Assembly (NCBI GenBank): GCA_028622995.1
Contig: JAJQJQ010000050.1
Span: forward strand, 1,550,001-1,614,000
Origin: Panagrolaimus kolymaensis
Taxonomy: Eukaryota; Nematoda; Chromadorea; Rhabditida; Panagrolaimidae
DNA: 64,000 nt
Direction of reading: 5' to 3'
Within the stretch, counting starts at the first letter, position 1. Every line of letters begins with the position of its first letter. Position numbers and translations under genes: made by a program. The notes under the pieces are model-generated. The model did no database searches. It was given only the letters and a program-made list of their open reading frames with translations, and was not told where the DNA came from. Shown here piece by piece: positions 45,186-60,100 of this stretch.

Positions 45186-48100
45186 TTACTGAACTTTCTC
45201 AAATTTCCATTCGCTAATTTCTTTAATTGAATCAACATCATTTGGATTTTTAGGTTTTGGAACAAATTCTCTAATTCTTCCAAGGCTTAATAATTCTTGC
45301 CTCTGCTTTTCTGTCCATAATTGAGACGTCACGGCGCCTTTTTTAACCATGGCTCTTTCAGAATGCCAAATTCTTTGAACAATGGTTTCTTGAAAATTTT
45401 GTAAAGCTTGAGATCGAATTTTTGTCTATAAATTTTTTTTTCAATGTCTTGAAACGGATTTTTAATTAATTTTAAATTTACCGGTGTTCCATGGTAATGA
45501 ACGAAAATTACTGTGCCTTCGGAAGAAATTTCAATCAATTGACTATTTTTTAAAGTAACATTAAACATTTTATTTTCATGCTTTCCTGTGAGATCATCGG
45601 AAGCACTATTTGGAGATTGACCAATTTTAACTAAATGAATTTCAAAAACTCCAGTATTATTTAATCGAGGTTCAGGAAGTGAAAAATATTGTATCACAAA
45701 ACTTGTGTTTGAAAGGATTTTTTCGAGGAGAGTTGACGTTGCAGGTTCGAGAGATTTCGGCAAAATTAATTGGGTCTAAAAAATTATTTGTTTTTTAGAA
45801 TAATTTTTTAAATTTATTTTTGTTATTCTTACATTATTATTTTCGTCATAGGTAATTACAATCCCTGCAGCACCAAGACCTTTGCTTGCCAAATTTATAT
45901 CAATAAAATGATTATTTTTTGGTTCTTGCATGGCTGAATTTAAATTTTTTATTGTTGTTGAATGATATCCAATAAATTTGTTTGGTTTCAAAGTCATAAT
46001 TTGTGAGAAAAACGTTAGTTGTTGTTCGAAAGCACAAATTGGGCCAGAAATTATGCTTGATTCTTGACAGAAATTATTTTCATAAAATGCAAATTTCGTT
46101 AAAGGAATTATATTTTTCACTTCGATACCAGAAACTGAGAGCCAATTGACGGGATCTAAAATTATTTTAATGATTTTATGTAAATTTTTAAAACTTTTTT
46201 TCTTACCTGTTGGAATTTTAATTGGATTCACAAAATGCTCGAATCTAAATGGATCCATGAGAGATTCAGGGTTGAAAGTATCCAATTTTGAAGTCACCAA
46301 AGATGGGGTTGTTGACATAAATCTTCCAATTCTATCATCCAAAGGCCGAGTAACCATAATTCCATTATTTGAATTTAAATTTTCTCGAATAAAAATAATT
46401 CCAATTTCAAAATCATGAAAATTTCCCAAATATCCAATGGGAATGAAAAGTTCAGAATTTGTATTTACGATTGCATTTCCAAATGGTGAATATGAAATTT
46501 CTCGAGCTATTGTGCCACGATCAGTAAATATATATCTCAAGGAGCCAGTGGAATCTGTGACAAGAATATGCCGGGCGCCCGATGAACATTCAAGGAGGAA
46601 TGGAACATCAGAATCTGAGTAATGAATAGTCCAAACTGAATCGTGGTGTTTCCTACAACGAAATTTTTTCTTTTGTATAATTTTTTTTAGCAAAAAAAGT
46701 ATGAAACTTACGAATCAGTGAAATGAGTAATTAAATTTTTTCGATCATTAAATGCATAATAAAATCGTTGAATTCGATTGGAATGCAAAAATTTTCTTGC
46801 CACTATTCTTTGTTCTTCGTCATATTCATATCCAAAATCTTCATCCTTTTCCCGGGTGTTTGTGGCTCTTTTAATTTGCCCCAGCGAATCATATTCAAAA
46901 ATATAGCTTCCTCGCCTCAAAGTCCAACCATTGGAATCGATTGTGTAATTTAAATTTCCAAAATGATGTGGAGCTCCTCCACCCAAGAATTTTATAGTTT
47001 TTCCGTTGATTTTATTTGATCTGCCACTGGAGTCATAATGAATCGACCATAAATGTTTATCACCATCACCAAGAGAATATTCAGAAATGCTTCCATCGAT
47101 TGCATAATTTCTCGTTTCAATTTGTTTTGATTGGCCTTCAATAACCCATGCAAGACTTTCCAATCGACCAATAGGATCGTAGGTTGTTTGAAGTTGGAGC
47201 ACAGTTAAACCAGAAATGGTTAAATCAAGATTTTGAATTTGTTGATAAACGTTATTTTCAGAAATCAGTGAAAACTAAAAAAAAATTAAGTTTAAAAATT
47301 TGCATATTTTTAAATAAATTAAAATTTCTTACAATATCATTGGAAATAATTTTTTTATTTCCTGTAATAGTCAAAACACTTCGACCTATTTTATTTGCCT
47401 TTCCTGTTAAATGATCATATTCAAATCGAATGGGTTCCAAAGCAGTTCCATTAAAATTTACATGAATGGAAGTTGGGCGGAGGAGGTCATCGTATTCAGT
47501 TGAGAAATATGCTGAGTTTGTAGAATCTAATGATTGGCGTTTCATGGCGACAATTAAGGGGCCTTGATAAACAAATTCACGCTTAATTCCTTCAGAAATT
47601 GCTTTAATTACCTAAAATTTTTTTTGCTTTAAGAGTAAATTTTTTAAGGTTGAAACTCACTCGTCCATGTCTATCATATTTAAAACTTGCATTAGTGACA
47701 CCTTTTCTAATAGCAATAACCCGTCCTTGTTCGTCACGTTTAATTTCAACTCTTCGATTTCCATCAATACTCACAAATTCAGCCAATTTATTTTTGCTAT
47801 CATAAATTACTGTGGCAACACCAAAATGATTTCCCATTTTCATTTTTCTATAAAATATCCCAGCAGCTTGAGGCTGGATTCCTCGAGCACCCCAAAATTC
47901 AGAAATTTCATCATTTGGTGATTTCAAAGAAAATATTCCTCCATCTTTGTTTTTATTGTTATTGTAAATCCATTTATACATTTCCCCTGAAGGCATTTGA
48001 ATCATGGATGGATGAAAAGAATTATCATGGCCATAAGTATATTTTCGAACTAATAAATCGCCTTTTTTCGAAAATGTCGAAGCTATGAGTCGTTGAAAAC

Positions 48101-51100
48101 TATCATAAGCAAAATCTTGTCTCATTTCATTCCACACCAAACTCAATGGATAACCATGAGTGTCATGAGAAATATTTAAGGTTGCAACATTTAAATTTCC
48201 AAGTGGCTGAATGAGGCTTATTTGACCTGAAGGGATATAAGAAATTGAGAGGAGATCATTGTCATATGCATCTCGAATAATATCTTTAAGTTCAGTTCGA
48301 TCAAATTCAATCGTAAATGCATTTCGTCCATTCACCTAAAAAATTTGCATATATAAGTATAAATTTTCGTTTGAAGATACAGAAATCAAAACAAAAAACA
48401 ACAAACGACATCAAGGATTATAAATTCTTTTTTATTATTTCACTTTCAACAATATGTGTGAGTTTGAGTTTGGACAGACCTGATAGACTTCAACTTGGAC
48501 TCGAAAACTTTTCTTCATAGAGCAAAAAAGTTGGTTACTGTAGAAAAATGATTATTAAAAAGTTTTTTAGTTATAAAAAGAGATAGTAAAAAAACCAAAA
48601 AAAAGTTAAGATTAGTTATTTTTTGAAAAGTCACACTGTTGAAAAAAATGAAAGCAAAAAGAATTTATTTACCCTTGGTCGACGTCCAACCTGTATAACT
48701 TTTTTTCCATCATTCGATCTCAAATAACTTCGCCATTCAAATCGAGAACTAATTTCTCGTCGCATTGGTTCATCAACAGCAGGAAGAGTAATTTTTCGTT
48801 TTAAATATGCATTTTCATATGGCTGAAGGAGGGGATGAGAAACGCCATCAAATTGATTCCTGGTTTCTTTGGAAGTATAAATAAACATATCTGGTAAAGT
48901 TGTTAATGAACGAATATCATTTCCTGATTCTTCAAAATCATTTTCCATAGCCGCAAAACGTCGGAATCGTTTTCCATTTAATTTAACTTCCGTGGAAATA
49001 TAGTCTCCAAGCGAATATGAAGTTGTAAAAGTATATTTTTCTCCTGTCGATTTTGTGAATGAGTTTACTCTTCCAGAATTATCATAATCAATAAAAATAC
49101 TTTTATCTTTCATTAATTTACTTTTTAAAAGTTGTCCATTTTCATAATTTAATTCAACTTTTTGTCCATTCGTTGCAAGAGTAACAACTTCTTGAAGTAG
49201 CTGACGATCAAAGGTATTTAATTTGAGTAAAGTTTTTTGTGGCATTGATCCATCCAAAATTATATCGGATTCATTAACTTTAGTGATTCTTAAAGATAGT
49301 CCGCCAGTGCCTTCAATTTCAGATAATTCTCCAAAACTTGTATCAACCGAATATTTAAAATTATAAAGAGTTTGATCGGACAATAATGAAACAGTTTTCT
49401 GGTGTCTTCCATGCTTATCAAAATAATATATTTCATTCGTGGCGGGAGAATTAATTTGATATGAATTTTTCTCTTTATCAAAATTGGGTTTAATTTTTTC
49501 GATGGTTTTTATTTTATAATTTGCTTGATCCGCGACATATAAATTTCCTTGAGAATCAACAGCCAATGCCACGGGTTTATGCAAGAATGATTGAGTTGCA
49601 ATTTGTGGAGGTTGTCCAGTTGGATCATCACAGGGGCAATTAACTCGATCACAATCACATTTACTCATTTTTCCAGCAACTATCGTGTTAATTCTTTTTC
49701 CTCCTCCGCTTCCTCCGCCGCCATTAATTGGAATAGATCGAATGAAATTATTTTTCTTTGAATCTGATTCAGCGATATAAATTAATCCATTTTCGGGAGC
49801 GATTGTGAGAGATTGGATATTTTCAAGAATCACAGAATTTTGAGAATTTAAATTTGTTTCGCAACCTTTTTGAATTCCAGCTAAAATTCTTACTGTTCCG
49901 CCTTCAATATTTATTCGATAAATAATATTCGAATCAAGAACTATGAGTTCTGAGGAAAATGGTTCGAAAACAATTGAAATTGGCCATTCCAAATTTAATT
50001 CGCTCAAAGTAAAACTATTTTGGCATGATTCTGATGGTTTCCATTCAGGACTCGCAACAAGGGTATCAATTTTACGGTCTTTAGCTGTTACATATCGAAT
50101 TTTTCTGCCATCAAGAATATACATATTTCCATTATTATCGAAAGTAATATCTTTTGGGAAATTAAGTTGAGCCAAATCAGCAAGTCCGCCATCCCCGCAA
50201 GCTCCATTAGCATCCACGCAAGTTGCGCCATCGCCCACGATAATTTTATAATTTTTTGTTGGATCAAAATTTTTAATTTTTTCCAAATCCGTCGTTTTTA
50301 TGGACCAAATTTGGCGTCTTTGGGGAATGGAAATATAAAGTTTATCCGTTGATGGATCAACAGCGAGGAAATATGAGTGTACAACATCCGTGGAACTCAA
50401 CTCCAAAATTACATCAATGCTTTCTCGATTTGGTTTGATTCTTCGAATTAAATTATAATCTCCAACATAAATGGTTCCATCGCTTGCAACTGCCAAAGAC
50501 ATAGGTTGAAAAAGTTTTGCATCTATTAAACTTTGATTTAAACAATTTTCTCCGCAAACAATTGATTCTCGTTGTTTTTCATTTCCCACTAAAGTTTTGA
50601 TAATTGGTTGCATTTCACTTAAATATTGGGTTAATCCATCGCCGCGTTCCAAAACATTAATCAAAAAATCAAAATGGTGGTGGAAATTAAAACTCCAAAG
50701 TCCAAGGGCCATTTTTTGAGATTTTTTTCCTTCAATTAATGCATGTTCGTGTCTCCAAATAATTTCATCTTTTTTACTGCAACCCTCAAATTCATAACCA
50801 ATGGCTATTTGAGCTTTAGTTAAACCATAAATTGCTTGCATAAAAACATTTAAATGATTCCACTTAAAAATATAAGTTAAATTTGGTTTTGCCACCAAAG
50901 TTTCTTCAAAACCTCGACCAGCAAGGCTAATTTTAACATGGACGAGTCGAAGTTTTTCTGATATTTTTGAACCCAGCAAAGCCATGTGCAAAGTTGATTG
51001 AAATCCATGAGCTCGGTCACTGGAATAAATAATTTCCATATCATTTGTTCCTTCAATTGGAATACTATCGTGAACTATTCGTGAATCAGCAATAATTTTT

Positions 51101-54100
51101 GTGGTTTCTGAACTATCTTTGGCATTGTTTGAAATCCCACCAGAATATTGCCTTAGTTTCCATGATGGAATTATTTGAGGTGAAAAATTATTTTCCAAAT
51201 GATATTTTTGACAATTTTCTTTTACACTCGCTTTATTTGATAATATCGAAGTTTGGGGTTCATTCATAATTACATTTCCAACAAATACAATATCATTCGA
51301 AGGAACATAGAAGCTTCGCTCAACTTTTCCAAAAGGTGACCGTAAAAATTGAAGAGTTACAAATCCACCGCCATTCACCATAATATCAAAAGCTCCTCCA
51401 CCATCGTCTTCACTTCGAGACAATGAAAATCCAAATCTTGGATTTGCGGTATCAGAAATTCGAACTCCAATTAAAGCTCCACCTTTGCTTGAAATAACAT
51501 TCCCACGAATTATAGAGACTCGAGTTTCATTAAAAAGTTTTACATCCGCGTATCGTTGAACGGAATCGGGTTCAATGAGAAATTTATTTCGTTGAAAAAA
51601 TGATGCATCCACCGATGGCTGAATTCTTAATAAAACATCCCTGGGTTGTACGACGGAAGTGCAAAGAGGATTAGTTGAGCATGAACGAATTGAACAACAT
51701 TCAGTATCTTCACAATCCACTAATCCATCTTCATCATTATCTATTCCATCATCGCAATCCGTTTCCATTCCAAATTCACAATTTTGACCATAATGGCTGC
51801 TATCGCATGCGCATTGCCAAAGGCCTTTAAATTGTTGGCAAGTGCCTGTGTTACTGCAATTATTTGGGCAACCTTCTAAAAAAATAATTGATTTTAGCAA
51901 CAAACAAAAAAAAGAGAGAGTTTTACCAATAAAACAATTATCACCATTCCATCCTTGATTGCATTCACAAAAACCTTTATTACAAATTCCATGAGTTTCA
52001 CAACCGGGTAAACACAATTTTTGTGAGCAATCCACACCCGTCCATAAATCATCACAAACGCACTTTCCATTTTGACAATTTCCATGTTCACCACAAATAG
52101 GATGGCAGATTTCAATATCACAAAATTCACCATCCCATCCTTCAAAACATTGGCATTTGGTTTCATCTTTATTAAATTTTCCATGATAATTGCATTTTGA
52201 AGTTGTTTCATCAGAAACATTATCGTCGTCTGCTATTTTCAAAAGTTTAGATTTTGATTTTTTGAATAAATCATTTTCTTGTGAATCATTTTGAATTTTT
52301 TGTTTTTGTGGTGGAATTATTGATGGACTAATTACTCCTTCAGGTTTGGGCATATTATTAAATAAAGTTGATTGTTGCTGCAGGTTGGAAGTTGAAATTT
52401 TATAAACATCCGACGATGAAAGAGGCGAACAAGCGCTTGAAATTCTTTGCTCACAATTTTTTCCATACCATCCTTCCGTGCAATAACATGTAGCATTTTT
52501 GCATATTCCATGATTGGAGCATGTTGGATCAATGCAATCAGGGGTTTCACAAAATTCACCCGTCCATCCTCGATCGCAAATGCATTCGCCATTTCCATCA
52601 CATTGGCCATGATGATTGCAATTTGGTACAGCGCACCATCGAGCATCGATATCACATTCGAAACCTTTAAACCCTTCGTGGCAGGAGCATCGACCATTAG
52701 TAAAAATTCCATTTCCGCTGCATAAAACTGGGCAAGCTGTTTCTTCGCAGAATTCACCCGAATATCCTGGATGGCAGTGGCATTTTACATTTTTGCAATA
52801 TCCCTTTGAAAAGCAATCATATTTACAATTTTTTGACGAACTTTTTCCCATTTCACTTTGAGAAACATTTTTTTCTTTTTTAACTATTGAAGCCACAAAA
52901 CTTATTGGTTCTGGATATAATCCATCATTAAAAAATCCAAGATGCCATTTACCCGAAAGTAATTGAAATGAAATCAAAGCACTTTTAAATTTTGGAGTCG
53001 CCGTTGTTGTTGTTGTTGTTAATTCTCTTCGATGTCTACGATGAATTATGCCAGCAACGTGCAAATAATCCCCACGAATTGTTTCCACGTAATTGTATGA
53101 AGTCAAGGAAGGTCGAAGGGTTTGTCTTGCATACAAGGCTATTCTGGCTTTGGGCCCCACAGAAATATTAAATTGAACGAGATTATCATGTTGAACAGAA
53201 AATTCGCTAAAAAACAAAAATTTTAGCCTTTGAAAACTTTAAAACAATTAGTTATTGCTTACGTGTAAATAATTTGCCCAGGAGGTAAATCACCCGAAAC
53301 TATTTCGCCCAGTCTAAAACTTTTTGGCAGCGCTAATAATGCTTCTTCTGGTAGTAAATTATTTTCGGTTTCTATTGAAGTTATTGTTGGCAGATTTTTG
53401 TCTTTATTGTTTTTTATTAACTCGTTTAATCGATGATGATAATAATATATTGAACCCGTGGAATCATAAGTTATATATTTACTTTGTAAAGAATTGAGGC
53501 AATCTAAAAAAGAAAAGAAAATTTATGCAAATTTTTTTATATTTTTTAAAATTTTAATTGAATTTTAATGAGCCAAATTGCAAAAGCAAAATTTAACAGC
53601 TTCATTCAAAAAAATTTGTGTTCGTTTTTGACCAACAAATAATTATTATTCCAAAAGTTAAGCCTTTTAAGTGCCTTTTTTATTTTGGAAGCAGCTTTTG
53701 CAAAAGAAAGGCATAAAATGAAACTAATCAAGCCTGCTTTTTATTGCTTTGAATTGGGCCAATTTTTTATTTGTTTGTTGGTGTTCGAAATTTTTGGATT
53801 TGGCTTATAAATTTAAAAATGAAAAAGCGTTTTGGAAAAATAAATAATAAAAACTTACAAATTAAATAAATTACAAGGAGCAAAAGTAAAATTAATAAAA
53901 TAAAAAGTATTGCTATACATTTTTTAAAAATGGAATCGGAAGAATTATTATTATTTCTTGATTTCGTCGAAGATTTATTATTACAAAATAAAAATGATTC
54001 CATTATAGTACTTAAAAATCCTTTTTGATTATTTCGATCCCTTCTCAAAGTCGCTTTTAAAGGGCGTAAATTAGATTGAGTTGAAGTTGATCCTCCACTT

Positions 54101-57100
54101 GAATTTGAGGATAACATCATCATTTTTTGTTTCATTAATGGTTCATAATTGGAACTGCTATGCCCATCACCATCCATAGATTGGTGATAATGATGCATGG
54201 CTTTTAAAGTTGTTGGACGACCTATACATGACCTGAAAAAATTTTTTTTGAGGAATAAATAAAGACAATTAATGTGTCTGAGTTTTGCTATAAATGTGTT
54301 TTTTGCGGTAAACCCTTTATTTTATTTTTTTTGTGGCAAGAAACAATTATGAAAAGAAGGACAGCGACGTGCCAAAAAACCATAAAAATCAAAAAAAGAG
54401 TTGTTAGTTGTTTGTGGTCTGCCAAAAATCAAGATTGTCAAAATGAATGACCGACAAAAGTTCAATTGAGTGGAAAAAATCAAAGATGTAAAACCCCAAA
54501 AAACAAGGAAAAGGAAAGAAAGAAAAGAAAGGAAAGAAAAAAGAGGCGCGCATTCCTTGAAAAACAAAAAACAATCAACAAAAAAAAGACAAGGGCAAAT
54601 GAGCAAATGAGATGGTCACTTAAAATGGCCATGATGATGTTTTATTTTGGCAATGGAAAAAATGGTTAAAAAATGTCGGTGAATCAGAGGCAATGATTGC
54701 CCTTCTGTTAAAAATAAAGCAAACGAAAAATAAAATAAAAAAGAGATTCCTTAATGAAGTTGCGTTGCAATTTGTTCATCACATTTTTGCCCATTTTTTA
54801 ACTGAAAAAAAGATTCCAACAACCGCAAAAAAAATTTTTTTTTTTGCAACTTTTTTCAAGCCACACAAAAAAAAGATTTTAATTTTATACAAAGAAGTTA
54901 CAAAGCAACAAGTGTGGCAACTTTTGCTAATCATAGCCTTTTCTTCTTCTTGTCTGTCTTTTTATTCTAACTCTTACTTGTATGTGTCTTTTGCAGAACT
55001 CCACTCTCGACAACAACAACTAAAAATAAAAATAAAGAAGAAGAAAGCAAAACTAATTGAAAGCCAACCAAAAAATAAAAAGCGGTCTTGTATTTAAGAG
55101 ATGAGCCGATTCCGCAACTAACTTTATTTCTTTTGATGGGGAATTGCAATTTTTATATAATTGTAAAATAGCAAAAATGCCACCAATTTAAAATGGCAGC
55201 GATTGGCGGCAATATATAAAAAAATTACAAAAGAATAAGTGATCCAAAAAAAATTGCGTTCGCGCAGGCTCGAGCACGGATGATCGTAAATCCTTAAATG
55301 ACAATGTAAGGACATGAAACAAAACAAAAAGACAAAAGACAAAAAAAAGAAGCGTTTTAGAGCGCGTCAAAGAATTTTTTTTGGCAACAATAAAAAAAGA
55401 GAAGAGTGAGTTGAGTCTAAAACAGAATTAAATATTTTAATTTAATTCAAAAAAAAGAAATAAAGAAAAGAAAAAGATGCCATTGGAAGTGGTCTCTCTC
55501 TAACTAACTCGGTTGTTATTTTGGAATAAAAAAGGCAAGCAACGAAAAAAAAAAGATTTGCATAAAATAAAATAAATGATTGACAATACATACCAAAACA
55601 ATAAACAATGTATGAGAGAGACATAGACTCACAAGGACGCGTGTGCCAATGTTTTTAGGTTTATTCAACCGCAAAAAAAAAATATAACTAAAAAACAGCA
55701 AACAACAGAAGTCAAATTGCGCAACAATTTATTTTTCATTTTCCGTCGCTTTTTTTCTTTCTATCACCCAAGTTCATCAATCAATTATTTTTTCAACCGC
55801 AACAAAAAAATGGTCGTAATCATTAGTTTTTTTTTATTACAAAGCGTAAATAATAAAAAAGATTTTAAAAATTTGTGGGTTAAAAAAATCTTTATTATTT
55901 CGGTTAAGTCAGTCCCTCTTTTTTTGCCGGAAGCATCCGCTTGATTTCAAATTTTAAATTAAAAAAATATTGAACTTCCTTCCGAAAAGCAAACTGTGCT
56001 GCACAGCCTTCTAGTGTACAGCGGCGGTTAATATAGCAGTTTATTAGACACTTGCTAACTCTGACCGAGCTTCGCATATACATTACAATAACAATACATT
56101 ACAGATATAATACGACAAGTTAACGTGGTGAGACTAGAGCAGAGACAATCACAGAAATGTCTCACATTCTCCACCACTTATAAAGGACATACAAAGCTAC
56201 AATTAGTTACATTTATTCTTAACAGCCTTGCGTTGACGTTCGTTGACCTTTGATAAGAGCTTCTGGACCAGTTCGAGCATTTGATCAACTTCCACTTGAG
56301 CCATATCCATGATCATATCATCCAGTGTTTCACTGACATCACCGAGCATTCCCAGAGCTTCTGTTGTTGTCATCCACTCATCCATAGGTGGAACATCAGC
56401 GGCATGTTTGCCTTGAACAACATCAGACCATGTTAGGTCCTTCTTAGCTTCACTTGAAGACTTTGACGGAGATACCACTATCTTCCTTTCCTTCTTCCAT
56501 GGAGATGCCACGATCTTCTTTTCCTTCTTCGATGGAGATACAAGAGGTTTCTTTTCCTTTTGACCAGCTTTGAATCCATTTCTCCATTCTTCCAGGATCT
56601 TCTCCTTCTTTCCTTCCCCATGTGCATTTGCAGGATCAGAAGTACCATCGACGACAGCACCAACACCATATGAAGCCATTCCATAATCAGCAGGATAAAC
56701 AGAGCCAATAAAATGTTCACTTACATGGTTAACACGAGCAGAATATTTGCTTTCTTTGCCATTCGGTTTACCAGATTTGCATTCAACCGCTAAGTGACCA
56801 TACTTTCCACAGTTGTGACATCTTGTTTGAGCTTTGAAACATTTATTGCACATCTTGAACTTCTTACTTGACTTGGGCTTTCCACATTTCGTACAGTAGC
56901 CAGATGACGATCCATTTGAGTTTCCAGAGCTTCTTGATCCATTCGAGTTGCATGAATTGCGTCGATCTTTCTGATGTCCAGATTCTTCTTTACCATGACC
57001 ATTTCTTCCTTTGCCACCTCTTCCTCCTCCATGGGAAGTTCGTTCTGCAGCTCCATCACCAAGGCGTTCTTGTTGAGCATGAGCATAGTTGATCGAGGTT

Positions 57101-60100
57101 CGTTCAGGCAGCTTCTGTTCACGTTGAGTTTGCAAAGTTGTTGAAATGAGCTTTTCACAATCAGCAAACGATGTATTCGGGTCAGCCGTCAGGAGCTCCA
57201 AGATTTTGATACGCAGAGGTTCAAGAGCTTCAGCTTTCATTGACATCAGCAAAGTCATCGTATTGAGCTCGTTCTCTTTGAATTTACCAAATTCGAAGTC
57301 CATTGTGTTCTGTTTGATACGAGCGCAGAACTCCATAATTGATTCTTGTTCTGGACCATTCCATTCCATTTGGAAGCGACCATATCTCTTTGCAAACACG
57401 GATTCAGTTCTATCAAACAGCTTGACCATAACATCTTTGATTCCGTTGACATCAGCAGCTGGAGTAAGCTGGAGAGCAGCGGCCACCTTTTCGTAGCATT
57501 CATCATTCATCGACGTTAGAACAAGGGCCATCTTTTGACGTTGTGTGAGACCAGGGTGTAGTTCAAAAATCAGCTCCAAACGTTGAAACCACATCGAAGC
57601 ACCATTTGGACGAGCAAGATCACATCTGAAGTGAGGCAAAGATGGAAGACTTCTACCAGAAATAGTTGTTGTTGGAGTTTCACCACTTGCAGCAGGAGGT
57701 TTCTCAGCATTTCCAGCCATTAGCAAGAGTTTACCAAGAGAGCGATGTTGTAGCTTACCAAGCTATTTGCAGCAGATTTTTAACCAAAAATCAGGAAAAA
57801 GCAGACCAGCAGATTTTTAACCAAAAATCAGGAAAAAGCACGAGCAGCTGATTTTTAAACAAAAAATCAGGAAAAACAGCAGTTGATTTCTCTTCTTCGG
57901 AGGCGTGCAGATGAGAATCCTTCGTTACCAATTTGTGCTGCACAGCCTTCTAGTGTACAGCGGCGGTTAATATAGCAGTTTATTAGACACTTGCTAACTC
58001 TGACCGAGCTTCGCATATACATTACAATAACAATACATTACAGATATAATACGACAAGTTAACGTGGTGAGACTAGAGCAGAGACAATCACAGAAATGTC
58101 TCACACAAACCAAAATAAAATGAGAAAGAGAGGTCAAGTTACCTTTTTTTAATGAAGGGTAAAATGGCTTTTCGCGCGCGCGCAACGACGCTCCCTAATA
58201 GGCTTTATTATAAAAAGTATATATTTTTCTCGGATTAGTTGACACCCAGCCAAAAATTGAAATCTCTTGATTTTGGTTTTTCACTCTCTATTTTGAAGGA
58301 AAAAACTATAAAATGAACTGTTTTTATTTTTCCAAACTGTGCCTTCCTTTTTTTGTCTGTGTCCTATCCAATTTCCTGGCTGACGGCTATATATTTTCGT
58401 AGTTCATAGTTTTTAGATTTAGGCTTTAGAAAAATGAGTGAAATTTTTCTTCTTTTTTTGTTGTTTTTAATCCGATATATTTATGCGCATTTATTCATCA
58501 GAGACATTAATAGAGGAATAATACGGTCACAGCTTTCCATTATTTTTTTCTGTCTCTATAGTTTCATGAATAAAACCAGAAAAAAAGAGGGAAAAAAAAA
58601 CTTTTTTTTAGTTAAAATTTTCAAAACAAAGCCAGCCTAGGAGAGAAAAAGGGAAAAACTTTTTTTGCACATTTGCATAATGGGATGAATTTTTTGGATT
58701 TTTGGATATATATTATTTCCTAAAGGATAGATTTATATATTAAATCCATGAATGTATTTAATACTGTCGTCGTTGGTTGTTGCTTGGATAAAGAAAAAAA
58801 ATGAAAAATTATTCAAGTGGACGACAATAATAATATGAATGCAACAACTAGAAAAAAGATAAAAAATCATTCATTCAGTGAGTCAGTGACTCTACTATGG
58901 CTCTGTGGCTCTCTGTGGGTTGCCTTTATGATAGATAGTATAATTAATGAGCGGGACATCATGGATGGCAGCTATAAATGACTAAGAAAAACAACAACAA
59001 TAACAATAAAAAAAATCGAGAGCGACAGAAAAAAAAATTGTTTCAGTTAGATTTATTTTTGAGCAGGTAAGAAAGACTCTCGGGTTAAATTCACTTTTTG
59101 ACACCTCTTTTGTTTTTTTTTTGCAACAAAAATGTGTTATAAAGTTAGACAGTGGCAATGGAAAGAAATGAAGGTGTCTTGAGGATATTCTATTTTTTTT
59201 TCAAGATGGAAGCTTAAAGGCAACTTTCCCACGCTTATAATAATGCCGGAAATAGGTAAGTTTTTACAAAATATGTGTAGCCAGAGAAAAAAAAGCAGAC
59301 GACTACCAAAAAAATGGTTAAAAAAAGAATAAAAAGCACAAATGAAACCTTTCAAAAATTGAAAGTGTCCAAAACATGTGTTTTTACAATTGAGAGTCCA
59401 TTTTCGATAATTCACAAAAATAAAAATAAAAAATCCATGACAAAACATTAGAAGGATCAAAATTATTAACTAATCCGTTTATGGATAAAAAATATAAAGT
59501 GTCCAACACCCAAAAACAGCACTCAACTTAATTCTATCATTTATTGAGAAGAAGATTTGGCTGCTTAAAAACTCATGTTCTCGTTTTCTTCTATCGTCTC
59601 ATTGCTTGCTGCCATTGCATTTGCTTTGATGCTCTCCGAGTTTTAGTTCGTTCGCCTGCTTTTAAGCTTAATGAGGAAAAAGGAACTGTCACACTTATTT
59701 ATTAAACTAAGTGTGTGCGCGAGCAAAAAGAAAAGAAGAATAAGTGGTTTCGAGAGATGATGATGAGATCCATCCGGAGAAGGATAAAAATTTTTCGAAA
59801 CAAAAACATAAAAATACTACCAAAAAAAGCATTTTTTCCTTTTTCCTCTGCTTTTTTTTGGACAAACAGAACGGCGCTTTTTTGCTTTTTAAAATTTTTT
59901 AGGCGTTGATTCTTTTACAAACATTATCGCTGCTGTCGAAAATATGAGAGATGACAGCCGGGTGTTATTGTGAGGTCCTTTGCTTGCTTGCTTTTTTTTT
60001 TCTAAAACATCTTCTTTTTTTGTTGGGTGTTGGTTTCGGCAACAAACGAAGTGCATCATTATTTATAAACAAGAAACAGTAAATAAACGACCAAAAATAG

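Larger units (their letters stand above)
55995..58105 (-). mobile_element. Gag-only LTR retrotransposon in teneurin intron 1
   Basis: Two 172-bp terminal repeats (55995-56166 and 57934-58105), TG..CA bounded and without visible differences, enclose 1.77 kb. A perfect 5-bp duplication CAAAC flanks the element (55990-55994, 58106-58110). In the minus orientation the 5' LTR is followed by TGGTAACGAAGG, a TGG-type tRNA primer site candidate. A purine-rich AAGTGGTGGAGAA precedes the 3' LTR. The only long frame is gag; protease, reverse transcriptase and integrase are absent. The element is thus non-autonomous and recent. Confidence 0.93.

Noticed and set aside
45776..45840. Frameshift at the teneurin C-terminus
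   Set aside because: The apparent shift is explained by a 56-bp GT..AG intron (45426-45481), after which the frame continues to the expected teneurin C-terminus.
55717..55944. 75-codon frame in teneurin intron 1 as a short-isoform first exon
   Set aside because: It is on the opposite strand to teneurin and is made of A/T-run codons.
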